The notes under the pieces are model-generated. The model worked only from the letters and a program-made list of their open reading frames with translations. It was not told the origin of the DNA and did no database searches. Made by a program: the position numbers and the translations under genes. This document shows positions 34,103 through 41,841 of a DNA stretch of 64,000 bases, one piece after another. Within the stretch, counting starts at the first letter, position 1; each line of letters starts with the position of its first letter. The DNA comes from Bradyrhizobium roseum (lineage in GTDB: Bacteria > Pseudomonadota > Alphaproteobacteria > Rhizobiales > Xanthobacteraceae): NCBI RefSeq assembly GCF_030413175.1, contig NZ_CP129212.1, positions 2,356,001-2,420,000 on the forward strand, in the 5' to 3' direction.

Positions 34103-34531
34103 TCCGCCTCCCGCAATCACAGAGCATCTTCAATATGTGGATCAAACGAGTGTTGCTCAGGCTTCGGCCTGCAGCGCCAGCGCGGTACCACCGGTCGGTC
34201 CCCCTCAGAATGCAAATCCGCCGCCAAGCGACATAGCCGGTTGGATAGCTTCGATGGCAGGTGTCGATCCCACAAACCCGACGCAGCCGCAACAAAGCGC
34301 GGTGTGGGCGTCAGGCGGCAATCCGATATCGCAAAAGCTGCTGCTGCCGTGGGTCTTCGTCGGTCCGCGGTAGTCGCGACAGTCCTTTGCTTCGCGGTCA
34401 AATATCTTCCCGCGCTCGCTGCGCAGCAGTTGTCCGCGCGGTTTTACGGCTGCATCCGTCGGCCGCCGTCTTTCAAATTCATGCGCTGCCATCCTGAAGA
34501 CTGGTAGCGCGATTCTCGAGGAGCTTCATCA

Positions 34532-34795
34532 ATGCCGGACGATCGCGACTTTATCGAGCGTGCCAACACTGTGGCTGAAAAACTCCATGGCGCGCCGATG
34601 ACGACTGAGGAGATTGCCGCCAACTTCGCACTATTTGGGTTGCAGAAGCGCGTGGCAGCCCTCGAGCAGTTCGACGGCGAGCTGCGCGGCGATATTGATT
34701 CCAGTCCGCATGCCCTGCGCCGGCGCGTGCAATTGATGTCGTTGCGCAAGAAGATGGGCGGCCTCCACGAGGCGCTGCGCAAGGCCAGGCGTTAG
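34532..34795 (+). CDS. small helical hypothetical protein (87 aa)
   Basis: A charged helical protein (TTEEIAANFALFGLQKRVAA, then RRRVQLMSLRKKMGGLHEAL). CGAGGAG precedes ATG 34532 at 10-16 bases. It is followed nine bases later by the integrase-fragment-like gene in the same direction. The family is not recognised. Confidence 0.55.
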   Translation: MPDDRDFIERANTVAEKLHGAPMTTEEIAANFALFGLQKRVAALEQFDGELRGDIDSSPHALRRRVQLMSLRKKMGGLHEALRKARR

Positions 34796-34804
34796 CCCGC
34801 TCGC

Positions 34805-35308
34805 ATGCGTTCGACGAAAAACCCCGTCCTCGTCGCACTGGCGCAGGCGCGGATGCGCGCTGCGCCGATGTTCGTGCGATGGTGCGAGCTGAACGGCCTG
34901 TCGCCATGTCCCGCGGCGCCGGCGCATGTCGTGCGCTTCGTCGCGGACTGCGCGCCGCTCGGCATCGAGCTGCTCTGGCCGGCGATCCAGGACATATCGA
35001 GGCTCCATGCCTCGGTCGGCCTCGCCGATCCGACCCTCGGCGGCCTAGTGGCTGAAGCGATCGCGGATCTCGCTGGAATAGATCCGCCGCGCTCCTGGCC
35101 GGGCGATCACAAGCAGCGCTTCAAATCGCTGCCCTATGACCTCCAGGTTTATGTCGCGAGCCACGAGGCACAGCGAGAAAAGGCGCTACGGCGGGCGCAG
35201 AACGAGGCGGCCAACGCGAGGCGGGAGTTGGCAGCATACCCGAAAAGTGACGCCCGTCCGAATGAGGAAAGCAAATCAGATGAAAATACCGCGCACACCA
35301 ACTCTTGA
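34805..35308 (+). CDS. protein resembling a tyrosine-recombinase core-binding domain without the catalytic domain
   Basis: A 167-residue protein. FVRWCELNGLSPCPAAPAHV, then AIQDISRLHASVGLADPTLG, follows the SAM-like core-binding pattern of phage integrases (W...GL.P.PA....V.....I...H...G..DPT). No Arg-His-Arg-Tyr catalytic segment follows. The rest is a charged, helical, Glu/Ala-rich tail. It may be an orphan DNA-binding protein or a stump of an integrase. Its 3' end overlaps the next gene by 29 bases. Confidence 0.5.
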   Translation: MRSTKNPVLVALAQARMRAAPMFVRWCELNGLSPCPAAPAHVVRFVADCAPLGIELLWPAIQDISRLHASVGLADPTLGGLVAEAIADLAGIDPPRSWPGDHKQRFKSLPYDLQVYVASHEAQREKALRRAQNEAANARRELAAYPKSDARPNEESKSDENTAHTNS

Positions 35309-35480
35309 AGAGCGCATCAGAATGGTCAGGGCCGATATCGATGCAATCATCGACGCGCGGGTTCATGCAGTGGCGAAGGAAAGTCCCGGCGTTCCATCCG
35401 GCGTCGTCCGCAATCTCCTGACGGCGCGGGCACCAGCCTGTCCCTGTGCGCAGTACCTCGGGCTGAACACCAAGGCATAG
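35280..35480 (+). CDS. small hypothetical protein (66 aa)
   Basis: ATG 35280 has GAGGAAA 10-16 bases upstream. A helical start (EERIRMVRADIDAIIDARVH) is followed by a Cys-containing end (CPCAQYLG). It overlaps the preceding gene. The longer frame from 35136 lies inside that gene and is not supported. Confidence 0.5.
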   Translation: MKIPRTPTLEERIRMVRADIDAIIDARVHAVAKESPGVPSGVVRNLLTARAPACPCAQYLGLNTKA

Positions 35481-35512
35481 TCGGCGGCTGGCCGGAACCG
35501 GAGGATTCTAAA

Positions 35513-36496
35513 ATGACTCTCTATAAGTGGTCACAAACGGCGGCGAGCAATGCGACAGCAGACTCATCGATCAACTGGCAGGAGGGCCAGGCGCCGTCCA
35601 GCGTGAACGATTCGGGGCGCGCAATGATGGCCTCAATCGCCAAGCACCGCGACGATATTGCGGGCGCGATCGTCACGGGCGGGACCGCGACCGCGTACAC
35701 GGTCACGTCCTACGAGGCGTTCGATGCGCTCGTCCGTCTCAACGGACAGATCATCGCGTTCACGCCGCACGCGACGAATGGTGGAGCAACGACACTGAAC
35801 GTGGACTCCCTCGGAGCCAAGCCGTTGCGATCAGCGCCGTCGACGGAACTGCTCGCCGGGACACTGATTCAAGGGACGCCGTATCTGGCGCTCTATGACC
35901 AGTCCGACGCAGCGTTCTATCTACACGGGTTCTATGGCAACCCATACAATGTGCCGCTCGCAGCCGGAATCGACTATTGGGGACCAACAACGCCGAATAG
36001 TGCATTCGCGTTTCCGACAGGGCAAGCGATTTCGCGCACGGCCTACGGCGCATTGTTTGCGTTGATTGGAACTACTTATGGGACCGGAGATGGTTCGACT
36101 ACATTCAATCTGCCGGACAAGACTGGTCGGGTGTCTGCAATGAGAGAGAGTTCAGCAGTGCGGCTGACGTCAAGCCACTTCGGCGAAAATTCAAGTAGTC
36201 TTGGTGCTGTCGGCGGCTCGGAAGGCCATACGCTGACCGCCGCGCAGCTTGCATCGCACTCACACGCCAATACGCTGACGGACCCGGGACACGCTCATCT
36301 CTCGAATTTTGTTTTGGGCGGCTCGACTGGCGGCGCGGGCACGGGTACGGCGGTGAACATTAGCAGCTCCACGGCTGGAAATATCTTTTCGAGTACAACT
36401 GGAATCGCGATCACCAACGCTTCGGCCGGCAACGGAAACCCACACAATAATGTCCAGCCAACAATTGTGTGCAACTACATCATTCGCATTATCTAG
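35513..36496 (+). CDS. phage tail fibre/collar-domain protein
   Basis: A 327-residue virion protein. The start (SSINWQEGQAPSSVNDSGRA) is typical of rhizobial tail-fibre proteins. The middle has a tail-collar domain (YGTGDGSTTFNLPDKTGRVS). The end is a His-containing, Ser/Gly-rich tip (LTAAQLASHSHANTLTD, then GNGNPHNNVQPTIVCNYI), as in metal-binding trimeric collar tips. GGAGG precedes ATG 35513. It would form a receptor-contacting fibre. Confidence 0.85.
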   Translation: MTLYKWSQTAASNATADSSINWQEGQAPSSVNDSGRAMMASIAKHRDDIAGAIVTGGTATAYTVTSYEAFDALVRLNGQIIAFTPHATNGGATTLNVDSLGAKPLRSAPSTELLAGTLIQGTPYLALYDQSDAAFYLHGFYGNPYNVPLAAGIDYWGPTTPNSAFAFPTGQAISRTAYGALFALIGTTYGTGDGSTTFNLPDKTGRVSAMRESSAVRLTSSHFGENSSSLGAVGGSEGHTLTAAQLASHSHANTLTDPGHAHLSNFVLGGSTGGAGTGTAVNISSSTAGNIFSSTTGIAITNASAGNGNPHNNVQPTIVCNYIIRII

Positions 36497-36623
36497 TGCA
36501 GCTTCCGAACAGAGTTTCGACAGGGCCGACGCACAGATCTGGCGTAATGCGCGGCATCCATAACATCATTGCCGCGCACATCAGCACTACTAGCACCAGC
36601 AGTCTGTAATCGCTCTTGCTCAT
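36489..36623 (-). CDS. possible small antisense membrane peptide (44 aa)
   Basis: On the minus strand ATG 36623 opens a 44-residue frame with one hydrophobic helix (YRLLVLVVLMCAAMMLWMP). It occupies the otherwise empty gap between the tail and lysozyme genes and overlaps the tail gene's stop. No clear ribosome site is present, so this stays tentative. Confidence 0.3.
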   Translation of the reverse strand: MSKSDYRLLVLVVLMCAAMMLWMPRITPDLCVGPVETLFGSCTR

Positions 36624-36663
36624 TTCAAGAGCCTATCACCTGATCCCCTAGAGGAGCCAACCC

Positions 36664-37368
36664 TTGATAGAAACGAACGCGCTTACGGCGGCGAATGCGA
36701 GGCGCTGGCAAAATGCCAAGCTGACTCGAAATTGCGCGCGGGTTGCCCGCCACTTAGTCACCCAAAATGCCAAGGCCAGATACCGGGCCGTCTCCACCAA
36801 AACCGGCGTGCCATGGGCCGTGATTGCCGTCATCCACCAACGCGAGTGCTCGCAGGATTGGACCGGATCGCTGGCGCAAGGCGATCCCTGGAACAGGGTA
36901 TCCGTACATGTCCCTGCTGGCCGGGGCCCATTTCGATCCTGGGAAGAAGCCGCGATAGACGCGCTCGTAAACTGCGCCCCGTACGCTGCGCGCAACAAGG
37001 ACTGGAGCATCGGCGGGACGCTGACGATGCTCGAGCAGTATAACGGGCTTGGCTATGCCGCGCGCGGGAGACCGTCGCCTTACATCTGGTCCGGCACGGA
37101 TCAGTACAGGTCAGGAAAGTATGTACGCGACGGGGTCTACGATCCCGACGTCGTCGATAGCCAGCCTGGTTGCGCTGGCCTGCTGATGGCGATGATGGCG
37201 CTGGATCCCACCATCACGTTCACCGGTGCAACGATCGCGCCACCCATTTCGGTCAAGCCGACACCGGCCGCAAAGCCTGCGGCACCATCCATTGCCAATC
37301 CGGCGAAAGGCTCCATCGGCGCGTTCATAGCCAACATCTTAAACGCCGTTTTCAGGAGAAAATCATGA
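36664..37368 (+). CDS. phage lysozyme-like endolysin
   Basis: A 234-residue protein starting at TTG 36664; GAGGAG 9 bases upstream decides this start. The catalytic-like region is YRAVSTKTGVPWAVIAVIHQ then RECSQDWTGSLAQGDPWNR, with Glu in the helix before the substrate cleft, and LEQYNGLGYAARGRPSPYIW further on. A Pro/Ala linker and hydrophobic tail close the protein. It would cleave peptidoglycan during lysis. Its stop overlaps the next start (ATGA). Confidence 0.8.
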   Translation: MIETNALTAANARRWQNAKLTRNCARVARHLVTQNAKARYRAVSTKTGVPWAVIAVIHQRECSQDWTGSLAQGDPWNRVSVHVPAGRGPFRSWEEAAIDALVNCAPYAARNKDWSIGGTLTMLEQYNGLGYAARGRPSPYIWSGTDQYRSGKYVRDGVYDPDVVDSQPGCAGLLMAMMALDPTITFTGATIAPPISVKPTPAAKPAAPSIANPAKGSIGAFIANILNAVFRRKS

Positions 37369-37595
37369 TCATCGCATGGAATGAGGTCAAGGCTTGGTTC
37401 AAGGACTCAGTGACGATCCTCTGGGCACGTCTCCAGTATGTTGTCGGCATCGTCGGTGCAGGCCTGATCGGGGCGTTCTCGGGATACGACTTCACGCAGC
37501 TGTCAAGCATGGATGTCAAGTCGGCGTTCAAGATGCTGGCCTTTGCAGCGTTGGCCGGCGTGATTACCGAAATATGCCGCCGCCGGACGCTCTGA
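37365..37595 (+). CDS. small phage membrane protein (76 aa)
   Basis: ATG 37365 overlaps the endolysin stop and has AGGAGA upstream. One or two hydrophobic segments (YVVGIVGAGLIGAFSGYDF and MLAFAALAGVITEI) suggest a holin-like or spanin-like role in the lysis cassette. The family is not recognised. Confidence 0.6.
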   Translation: MIIAWNEVKAWFKDSVTILWARLQYVVGIVGAGLIGAFSGYDFTQLSSMDVKSAFKMLAFAALAGVITEICRRRTL

Positions 37596-37596
37596 C

Positions 37597-37734
37597 ATGA
37601 AGACCGCTGCTGCCCTGCTGATGCGGACGGCCGTGCTTGCCGGCGCATGCGTGATCTGGACGGCGAGCCGGCTCGAACTGGTCCGTACCGGAGTGTTCGG
37701 TGCCGAAGCGCTGGCGGCCTTATTCGCGGCGTGA
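37597..37734 (+). CDS. very small membrane peptide of the lysis cassette (45 aa)
   Basis: ATG 37597 follows the preceding stop by one base. The 45-residue product has a single hydrophobic segment (LLMRTAVLAGACVIWTASRL). It lies between two lysis genes, so translation is likely, but the function is unknown. Confidence 0.4.
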   Translation: MKTAAALLMRTAVLAGACVIWTASRLELVRTGVFGAEALAALFAA

Positions 37735-37754
37735 ATGACGCTGGAGATGCGCAA

Positions 37755-38138
37755 ATGTGGATGACCATCATCAGTTTCATCGGCGGTCCCGTCATTAAGG
37801 GACTAATCGATGGCTACAAAGCCAAACTGGCAGCCGGCAACACGTCGGAAAAGATCGCGAGCGAAACGGCATCCGCCGAGATTGCGGCGCAGGTCTCCGA
37901 AGTCAGCGCTATCATGCAGTATCGGATTGCAGAGATCGGTCACTGGTATGAGCCGGACAAGCTCATGGGATATTTCGTGGCGGTCTATTTTGGCAAGTTG
38001 CTGATCTGGGACAAGGTGCTTGGCCTCGGCACAACCGATCCGCTCGCGGGCTTCGCGGCGATCACGTCGAACCTCGTCGTATCGTTCTATTTCGCCAAGC
38101 GCGGTTTTGAGAATGTCGCACGGATCATCAAGCGATGA
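37755..38138 (+). CDS. phage holin-family protein (3TM type)
   Basis: A 127-residue protein. A polar coiled segment is followed by hydrophobic segments around MGYFVAVYFGKLLIWDKVLG and FAAITSNLVVSFYFAKRGFE. HWYEPDKLMGY plus the TTDPLAGF loop fit 3TM-family holins of rhizobial prophages. GGAGATGCG precedes the ATG. It would permeabilise the inner membrane for the endolysin. The stop overlaps the next ATG. Confidence 0.72.
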   Translation: MWMTIISFIGGPVIKGLIDGYKAKLAAGNTSEKIASETASAEIAAQVSEVSAIMQYRIAEIGHWYEPDKLMGYFVAVYFGKLLIWDKVLGLGTTDPLAGFAAITSNLVVSFYFAKRGFENVARIIKR

Positions 38139-38437
38139 CAGAAGAGCAGGCGGCGGACGTCAGGGCCATCGTTGTCGAGACATTGGCCGAACAGCAGAGG
38201 ATCCGTCATGACGATATCGATGCCGTGGTTCTCAAGGCGGTTGCGACGACACTGACGTCTTTCGGAATCGAAGAGGAAGATCGGAAAGAACTTCGCGCCG
38301 ACTTTCAGCACTTGCGACGCTGGCGCCGAAGCGTCGAGCAAGCGCAGAGCTATACGTTCAAGGCGGTCATCACGGTGATCGTAACCGGTTTCGTCGGGGC
38401 CGTATGGCTCGGCATCAAGGCGACGCTGGGTCGATGA
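38135..38437 (+). CDS. phage accessory membrane protein (100 aa)
   Basis: A charged coiled-coil stretch (about 5-70) is followed by one C-terminal hydrophobic segment (FKAVITVIVTGFVGAVWLGI). It overlaps the holin gene (ATGA). This C-tail-anchor layout is common next to holins in alphaproteobacterial phages; the role is unknown. Confidence 0.6.
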   Translation: MTEEQAADVRAIVVETLAEQQRIRHDDIDAVVLKAVATTLTSFGIEEEDRKELRADFQHLRRWRRSVEQAQSYTFKAVITVIVTGFVGAVWLGIKATLGR

Positions 38438-38440
38438 TCC

Positions 38441-38914
38441 ATGGCGCGAAGAATGCAGATGGCAAACAAGAAGCCCAACCCAGCAGCTTATCGAATTCGC
38501 GAGGTTGACGGGAATGACGACGATATTGCAGACGCGTTATCGGAGCTTCATGAGCTGACGTTCCTCGGCGCGGCCCCTGTTCCCGAATTTGATCAAGGGC
38601 ATTGGTGGATTGCCTCTCGCGAAACCACCCCGGTCGCCTTTGCCGGCATCGTTCCTTCCACTCATTTTGCCAATGCGGGCTATTTTTGTCGCGTTGGCGT
38701 GCTGGGGCAGCATTGCGGTCACGGGCTTCAATTGCGCATGATGCGGGTCATTGAGGCTCGTGCTCGCCTGAACGGATGGTGTTCGATCATCTCGGATACC
38801 ACGGACAATATGCACTCGGCCAACAACTTCATTCGCGCGGGCTATCACTTGTTCAGCCCGATCAATCCCTGGGCTTGGCCGAATACGCTTTATTGGCGCA
38901 AAGACATGAAATAG
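38441..38914 (+). CDS. GNAT-family acetyltransferase of the prophage remnant
   Basis: A 157-residue GNAT. The acetyl-CoA-binding region is YFCRVGVLGQHCGHGLQLRM (beta4 and the Q-x-x-G-x-G-like loop), followed by SDTTDNMHSANNFIRAGYHL. Single GNAT genes close the lysis cassette in several Bradyrhizobium phage remnants I know. The substrate is unknown. The start could also be a later Met within the first seven residues. Confidence 0.75.
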   Translation: MARRMQMANKKPNPAAYRIREVDGNDDDIADALSELHELTFLGAAPVPEFDQGHWWIASRETTPVAFAGIVPSTHFANAGYFCRVGVLGQHCGHGLQLRMMRVIEARARLNGWCSIISDTTDNMHSANNFIRAGYHLFSPINPWAWPNTLYWRKDMK

Positions 38915-39103
38915 CGCGTTATCCGACGGGCACCGGTGAATCGCCTAACCGCCCGTTGGCTGCGAAGCCGCCGTGTTTTCTGTTTGGGGGGCCGGTTTCC
39001 TGCCGAGTAGCCATGCTTCCCACGCGCCTTGATCATTGCCGGTCAGCCGGTAGACTGGCAAAGCTTGGACGGCGCGAAACGAACGGGGCAGGCGAGGAAA
39101 CAT

Positions 39104-40330
39104 ATGGCTGGAGGCGGCGGGAAGCCGGGGGCTGGTTCGTCCGCGGGGCCGGGCACGGACAGCTATGCCGCCATGGTTGAGCGCGCCAAGGGCCTGATTC
39201 CGGAGTTGCGTGACCGTGCTCCAAGGACGGAAGAGCTTCGACGCTTGCCGCCGGAGACCGAGCGTGCTTTGCATGAGTCCGGCCTTTTCCGGATCGTCCA
39301 ACCTAGGCGCGTCGGAGGTAGCGAGCTCGATTATGTCGCCTTGGTCGATTGCGCCGATGCGCTAGGCCAGGCTGACGCTTCTGTTGCGTGGAATTTTGCC
39401 AATCTTGCCAGCCACCACTGGATGCTGGGAATGTTTGACCGCCACGCCCAGGATGCCGTCTGGAACGCAAATGCCGACGCGTTGATCGCATCGTCCTTCA
39501 TCTTTCCGGCCGGCCGGGCAAGAAAGGCGGATGGTGGATATGTCTTGCGCGGTCACTGGCCGTTCTCTTCCGGTGTCGAGTCCTGCGAATGGAATATGCT
39601 CGCCGGCGTCGTATCGTCGGATGACGAAGCTGACGGCATCGAGTACCGGATATTCCTGCTCAACAGGAGCGATTACCGGATCAACGACACCTGGAATGCG
39701 ACGGGATTGTGCGGTACCGGATCTAACGACGTGTGGGTCGAAGATACCTTTGTTGCAGAAAAAATGACCGTTTCTGTCAGCGAACTGACGGGGGGGCCGA
39801 CGCCGGGAAGCGAGGTCAACCCGAATGCGCTGTACGCGCTGCCGGTATTTTCCCTCTTTCCCTATGTATTGTCGGGCGTCGGGTTAGGTAATGCGCAAGC
39901 TTGTCTGAACGACTACGTCGAGTTCGCGCGGCATCGGGCCTCAACCTATAATCGTGCAAAGGTGAGCGACCTGCAGACCACCCAGATCAAGATCGCGGAG
40001 GCTTCCGCCAAGATCGATGCAGCACGCCTCGTCATGCGCACGAACTGCATCGAAGCCATGGACGATGCAAGGCGTGGCCGCGTTCCCGACCTTGCGGGCA
40101 AGACGAAGTTGCGGCGGGACGGGGCCTTTTCGGTAAATCTTTGCACCGAAGCGGTATCGCTGTTGTTCGCAGCAAGCGGCGCGCGCAGCCTGTTCACGTC
40201 AGGCGCGCTGCAGCGGCAGTTCCGCGATGCCCACGCCGTGAATTCGCACCTCGCCTTCAATTTCGATGCGGCGGGAACCAACTACGGACGCGTCGCGCTC
40301 GACCTGCCGTCCGAAAATCTGACGCTCTGA
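39104..40330 (+). CDS. acyl-CoA-dehydrogenase-fold flavin monooxygenase (two-component, HsaA/HpaB-C2-like)
   Basis: A 408-residue protein of the FMNH2- or FADH2-dependent group D monooxygenases. RIVQPRRVGGSELDYVALVD, SVAWNFANLASHHWMLGMF and the GHWPFSSGVESCEWNMLAGV stretch are typical of HsaA and p-hydroxyphenylacetate hydroxylase C2. CGAGGAAA precedes ATG 39104; the TTG at 39029 is unlikely. The flavin reductase gene follows after 10 bases, so both components are encoded. It probably hydroxylates an aromatic or related ring. Confidence 0.8.
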   Translation: MAGGGGKPGAGSSAGPGTDSYAAMVERAKGLIPELRDRAPRTEELRRLPPETERALHESGLFRIVQPRRVGGSELDYVALVDCADALGQADASVAWNFANLASHHWMLGMFDRHAQDAVWNANADALIASSFIFPAGRARKADGGYVLRGHWPFSSGVESCEWNMLAGVVSSDDEADGIEYRIFLLNRSDYRINDTWNATGLCGTGSNDVWVEDTFVAEKMTVSVSELTGGPTPGSEVNPNALYALPVFSLFPYVLSGVGLGNAQACLNDYVEFARHRASTYNRAKVSDLQTTQIKIAEASAKIDAARLVMRTNCIEAMDDARRGRVPDLAGKTKLRRDGAFSVNLCTEAVSLLFAASGARSLFTSGALQRQFRDAHAVNSHLAFNFDAAGTNYGRVALDLPSENLTL

Positions 40331-40340
40331 GGATTGGCGG

Positions 40341-40892
40341 ATGTCCGACGCACCAAAACATCCGGCCGACCCGGCCAATGAGTTTGCCAGCGACAATTCG
40401 ACGATCGACCCGCGCGACTTTCGCAACGCGCTGGGAACGTTTGCCACGGGCGTCACCATCGTCACGGCAATGTCGGCAGACGGCAGGCCCTACGGCGTGA
40501 CCTGCAACTCCTTTGCCTCGGTGTCGCTGAACCCGCCATTGGTCTTGTGGAGCCTCGGGATGTTCTCGCAGGGGCTCACGACCTTTCAGAATGCCAGCCA
40601 CTTCACTGTCAATGTCCTTGGGGCGTCCCAGCAAGCTCTGGCCTCGCAATTTGCAAAATCGTCGGATGACAAGTTCGCCGGCGTAAGCTGGACGCCGGGA
40701 CTCGGCAACGCGCCGGTGTTGGCGGATAGCGTGGCGAGCTTCCAGTGCCGAGCAGCCAATCGCTATTATGGCGGCGATCACATCATCTTCCTCGGCGCTG
40801 TCGAAGCTTATGTCTATAATCGGCAGGAACCTTTGCTGTTCGCGCGGGGCGGCTTTGGCCGATTTGTCGCCGCAGAAGACAAAGGATCCTGA
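40341..40892 (+). CDS. flavin reductase (small component of two-component monooxygenase)
   Basis: A 183-residue flavin-reductase-domain protein. FRNALGTFATGVTIVTAM and YGVTCNSFASVSLNPPLVLW are the family hallmark near the start, and the GGDHIIFLGAVEAY segment with its conserved His lies near the end. It would supply reduced flavin, from NAD(P)H, to the oxygenase encoded 10 bases upstream. Confidence 0.88.
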   Translation: MSDAPKHPADPANEFASDNSTIDPRDFRNALGTFATGVTIVTAMSADGRPYGVTCNSFASVSLNPPLVLWSLGMFSQGLTTFQNASHFTVNVLGASQQALASQFAKSSDDKFAGVSWTPGLGNAPVLADSVASFQCRAANRYYGGDHIIFLGAVEAYVYNRQEPLLFARGGFGRFVAAEDKGS

Positions 40893-40941
40893 TATGCACA
40901 TCGCCCAAGCTTGCAAGCGATGCTGCGATTGCGCCGCAACT

Positions 40942-41817
40942 TCAGCTCTTTGACATCTCCGCGCGATACCAGTCACCGATCTCGCTCGCGGTCATGAGTG
41001 CGACGCCATCATGACCGAGCACGTAGTCGAGCAGCGCTTCCAGATACTTGATGCGATGTGGCACGCCCGTGATGTAGGGATGGACCGATATCGCCATGAT
41101 CCGCGCGTTCGATGCCCCCTCCAGATATAGCCGGTCGAACTGATCGGTGCAACGTTGCAGGAATTGCTCGGAAGGCAGGTGCTGCAGTGCGTGGATGACG
41201 ATATCGTTGGTTTCGACCGAATAGGGGATTGTGGTGATGGTTCCGTGCGGTGTCGCAATGTCCTGCGGCAGATCGTCGATCACCCAGTCGGCGACATATT
41301 CGATGCCGTTGAGGCGGAGCAGATCAAGAGTTTCGTCGGTCTCGGTGAGGCCAGGACTTTCCCACGACCGCGGCGGTTTTCCTATGAATTCCGATATCGT
41401 CTCGACAGAGCGCTTGATGGCATCCGCCTGGTTCTCGACCTTGTGCATCGGCCCTTGCACGAAGCCGTGGCCCATGAACTCGAACCCGGCTTCGCGTGCT
41501 GCCGACGCCACGCGCGGATAGGTGTTGCAGACGTTGGCGTTGATCGCCAGGGTCACCGGCATCTTGCGATCGGTCAACGCCTTGAATTGCCGCCAGAAGC
41601 CGGCGCGCATTCCGTATTCGTGCCATGACCAGTTAGGCACGTCGGGCAAGAGGGGTTGCCCCATCGGTGGGCTCAGCACCGTGCGTGGCATAGCATGTTC
41701 GATCCGCCATTCCTCGACATTGAGGATGACCCATACGGCGAGCTTCTTGCCGCCCGGGAGTGTCAGCTTCGGCCGGTCGACCTGTGCCAGATAGGGGATG
41801 CGATCGCTCAGTATCAC
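40942..41817 (-). CDS. polysaccharide deacetylase-fold hydrolase (PuuE/cyclic-imide-hydrolase-like)
   Basis: A 291-residue NodB-fold protein. LNVEEWRIEHAMPR near the start, INANVCNTYP, GHGFVQGPMHKVE and ISVHPYITGVPHRIKYLEAL carry the metal and catalytic His residues in the pattern of the allantoinase (PuuE)/HpPgdA subgroup rather than chitin deacetylases. Several members of this subgroup hydrolyse cyclic amides. It starts close to and downstream of the LLM gene in the same direction, so it may work on a related ring compound. Confidence 0.7.
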   Translation of the reverse strand: MILSDRIPYLAQVDRPKLTLPGGKKLAVWVILNVEEWRIEHAMPRTVLSPPMGQPLLPDVPNWSWHEYGMRAGFWRQFKALTDRKMPVTLAINANVCNTYPRVASAAREAGFEFMGHGFVQGPMHKVENQADAIKRSVETISEFIGKPPRSWESPGLTETDETLDLLRLNGIEYVADWVIDDLPQDIATPHGTITTIPYSVETNDIVIHALQHLPSEQFLQRCTDQFDRLYLEGASNARIMAISVHPYITGVPHRIKYLEALLDYVLGHDGVALMTASEIGDWYRAEMSKS

Positions 41818-41841
41818 GGTGGGCTTTCCTGTCCAGATGGG

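Noticed and set aside
38945..39070. Minus-strand frame ending LTGNDQGAWEAWLLGRKPAP
   Set aside because: Resembles the end of a protein, but cannot be extended upstream beyond the start of the monooxygenase; may be a remnant.
39029..39103. TTG start adding 25 residues to the monooxygenase
   Set aside because: No ribosome site; CGAGGAAA supports ATG 39104.
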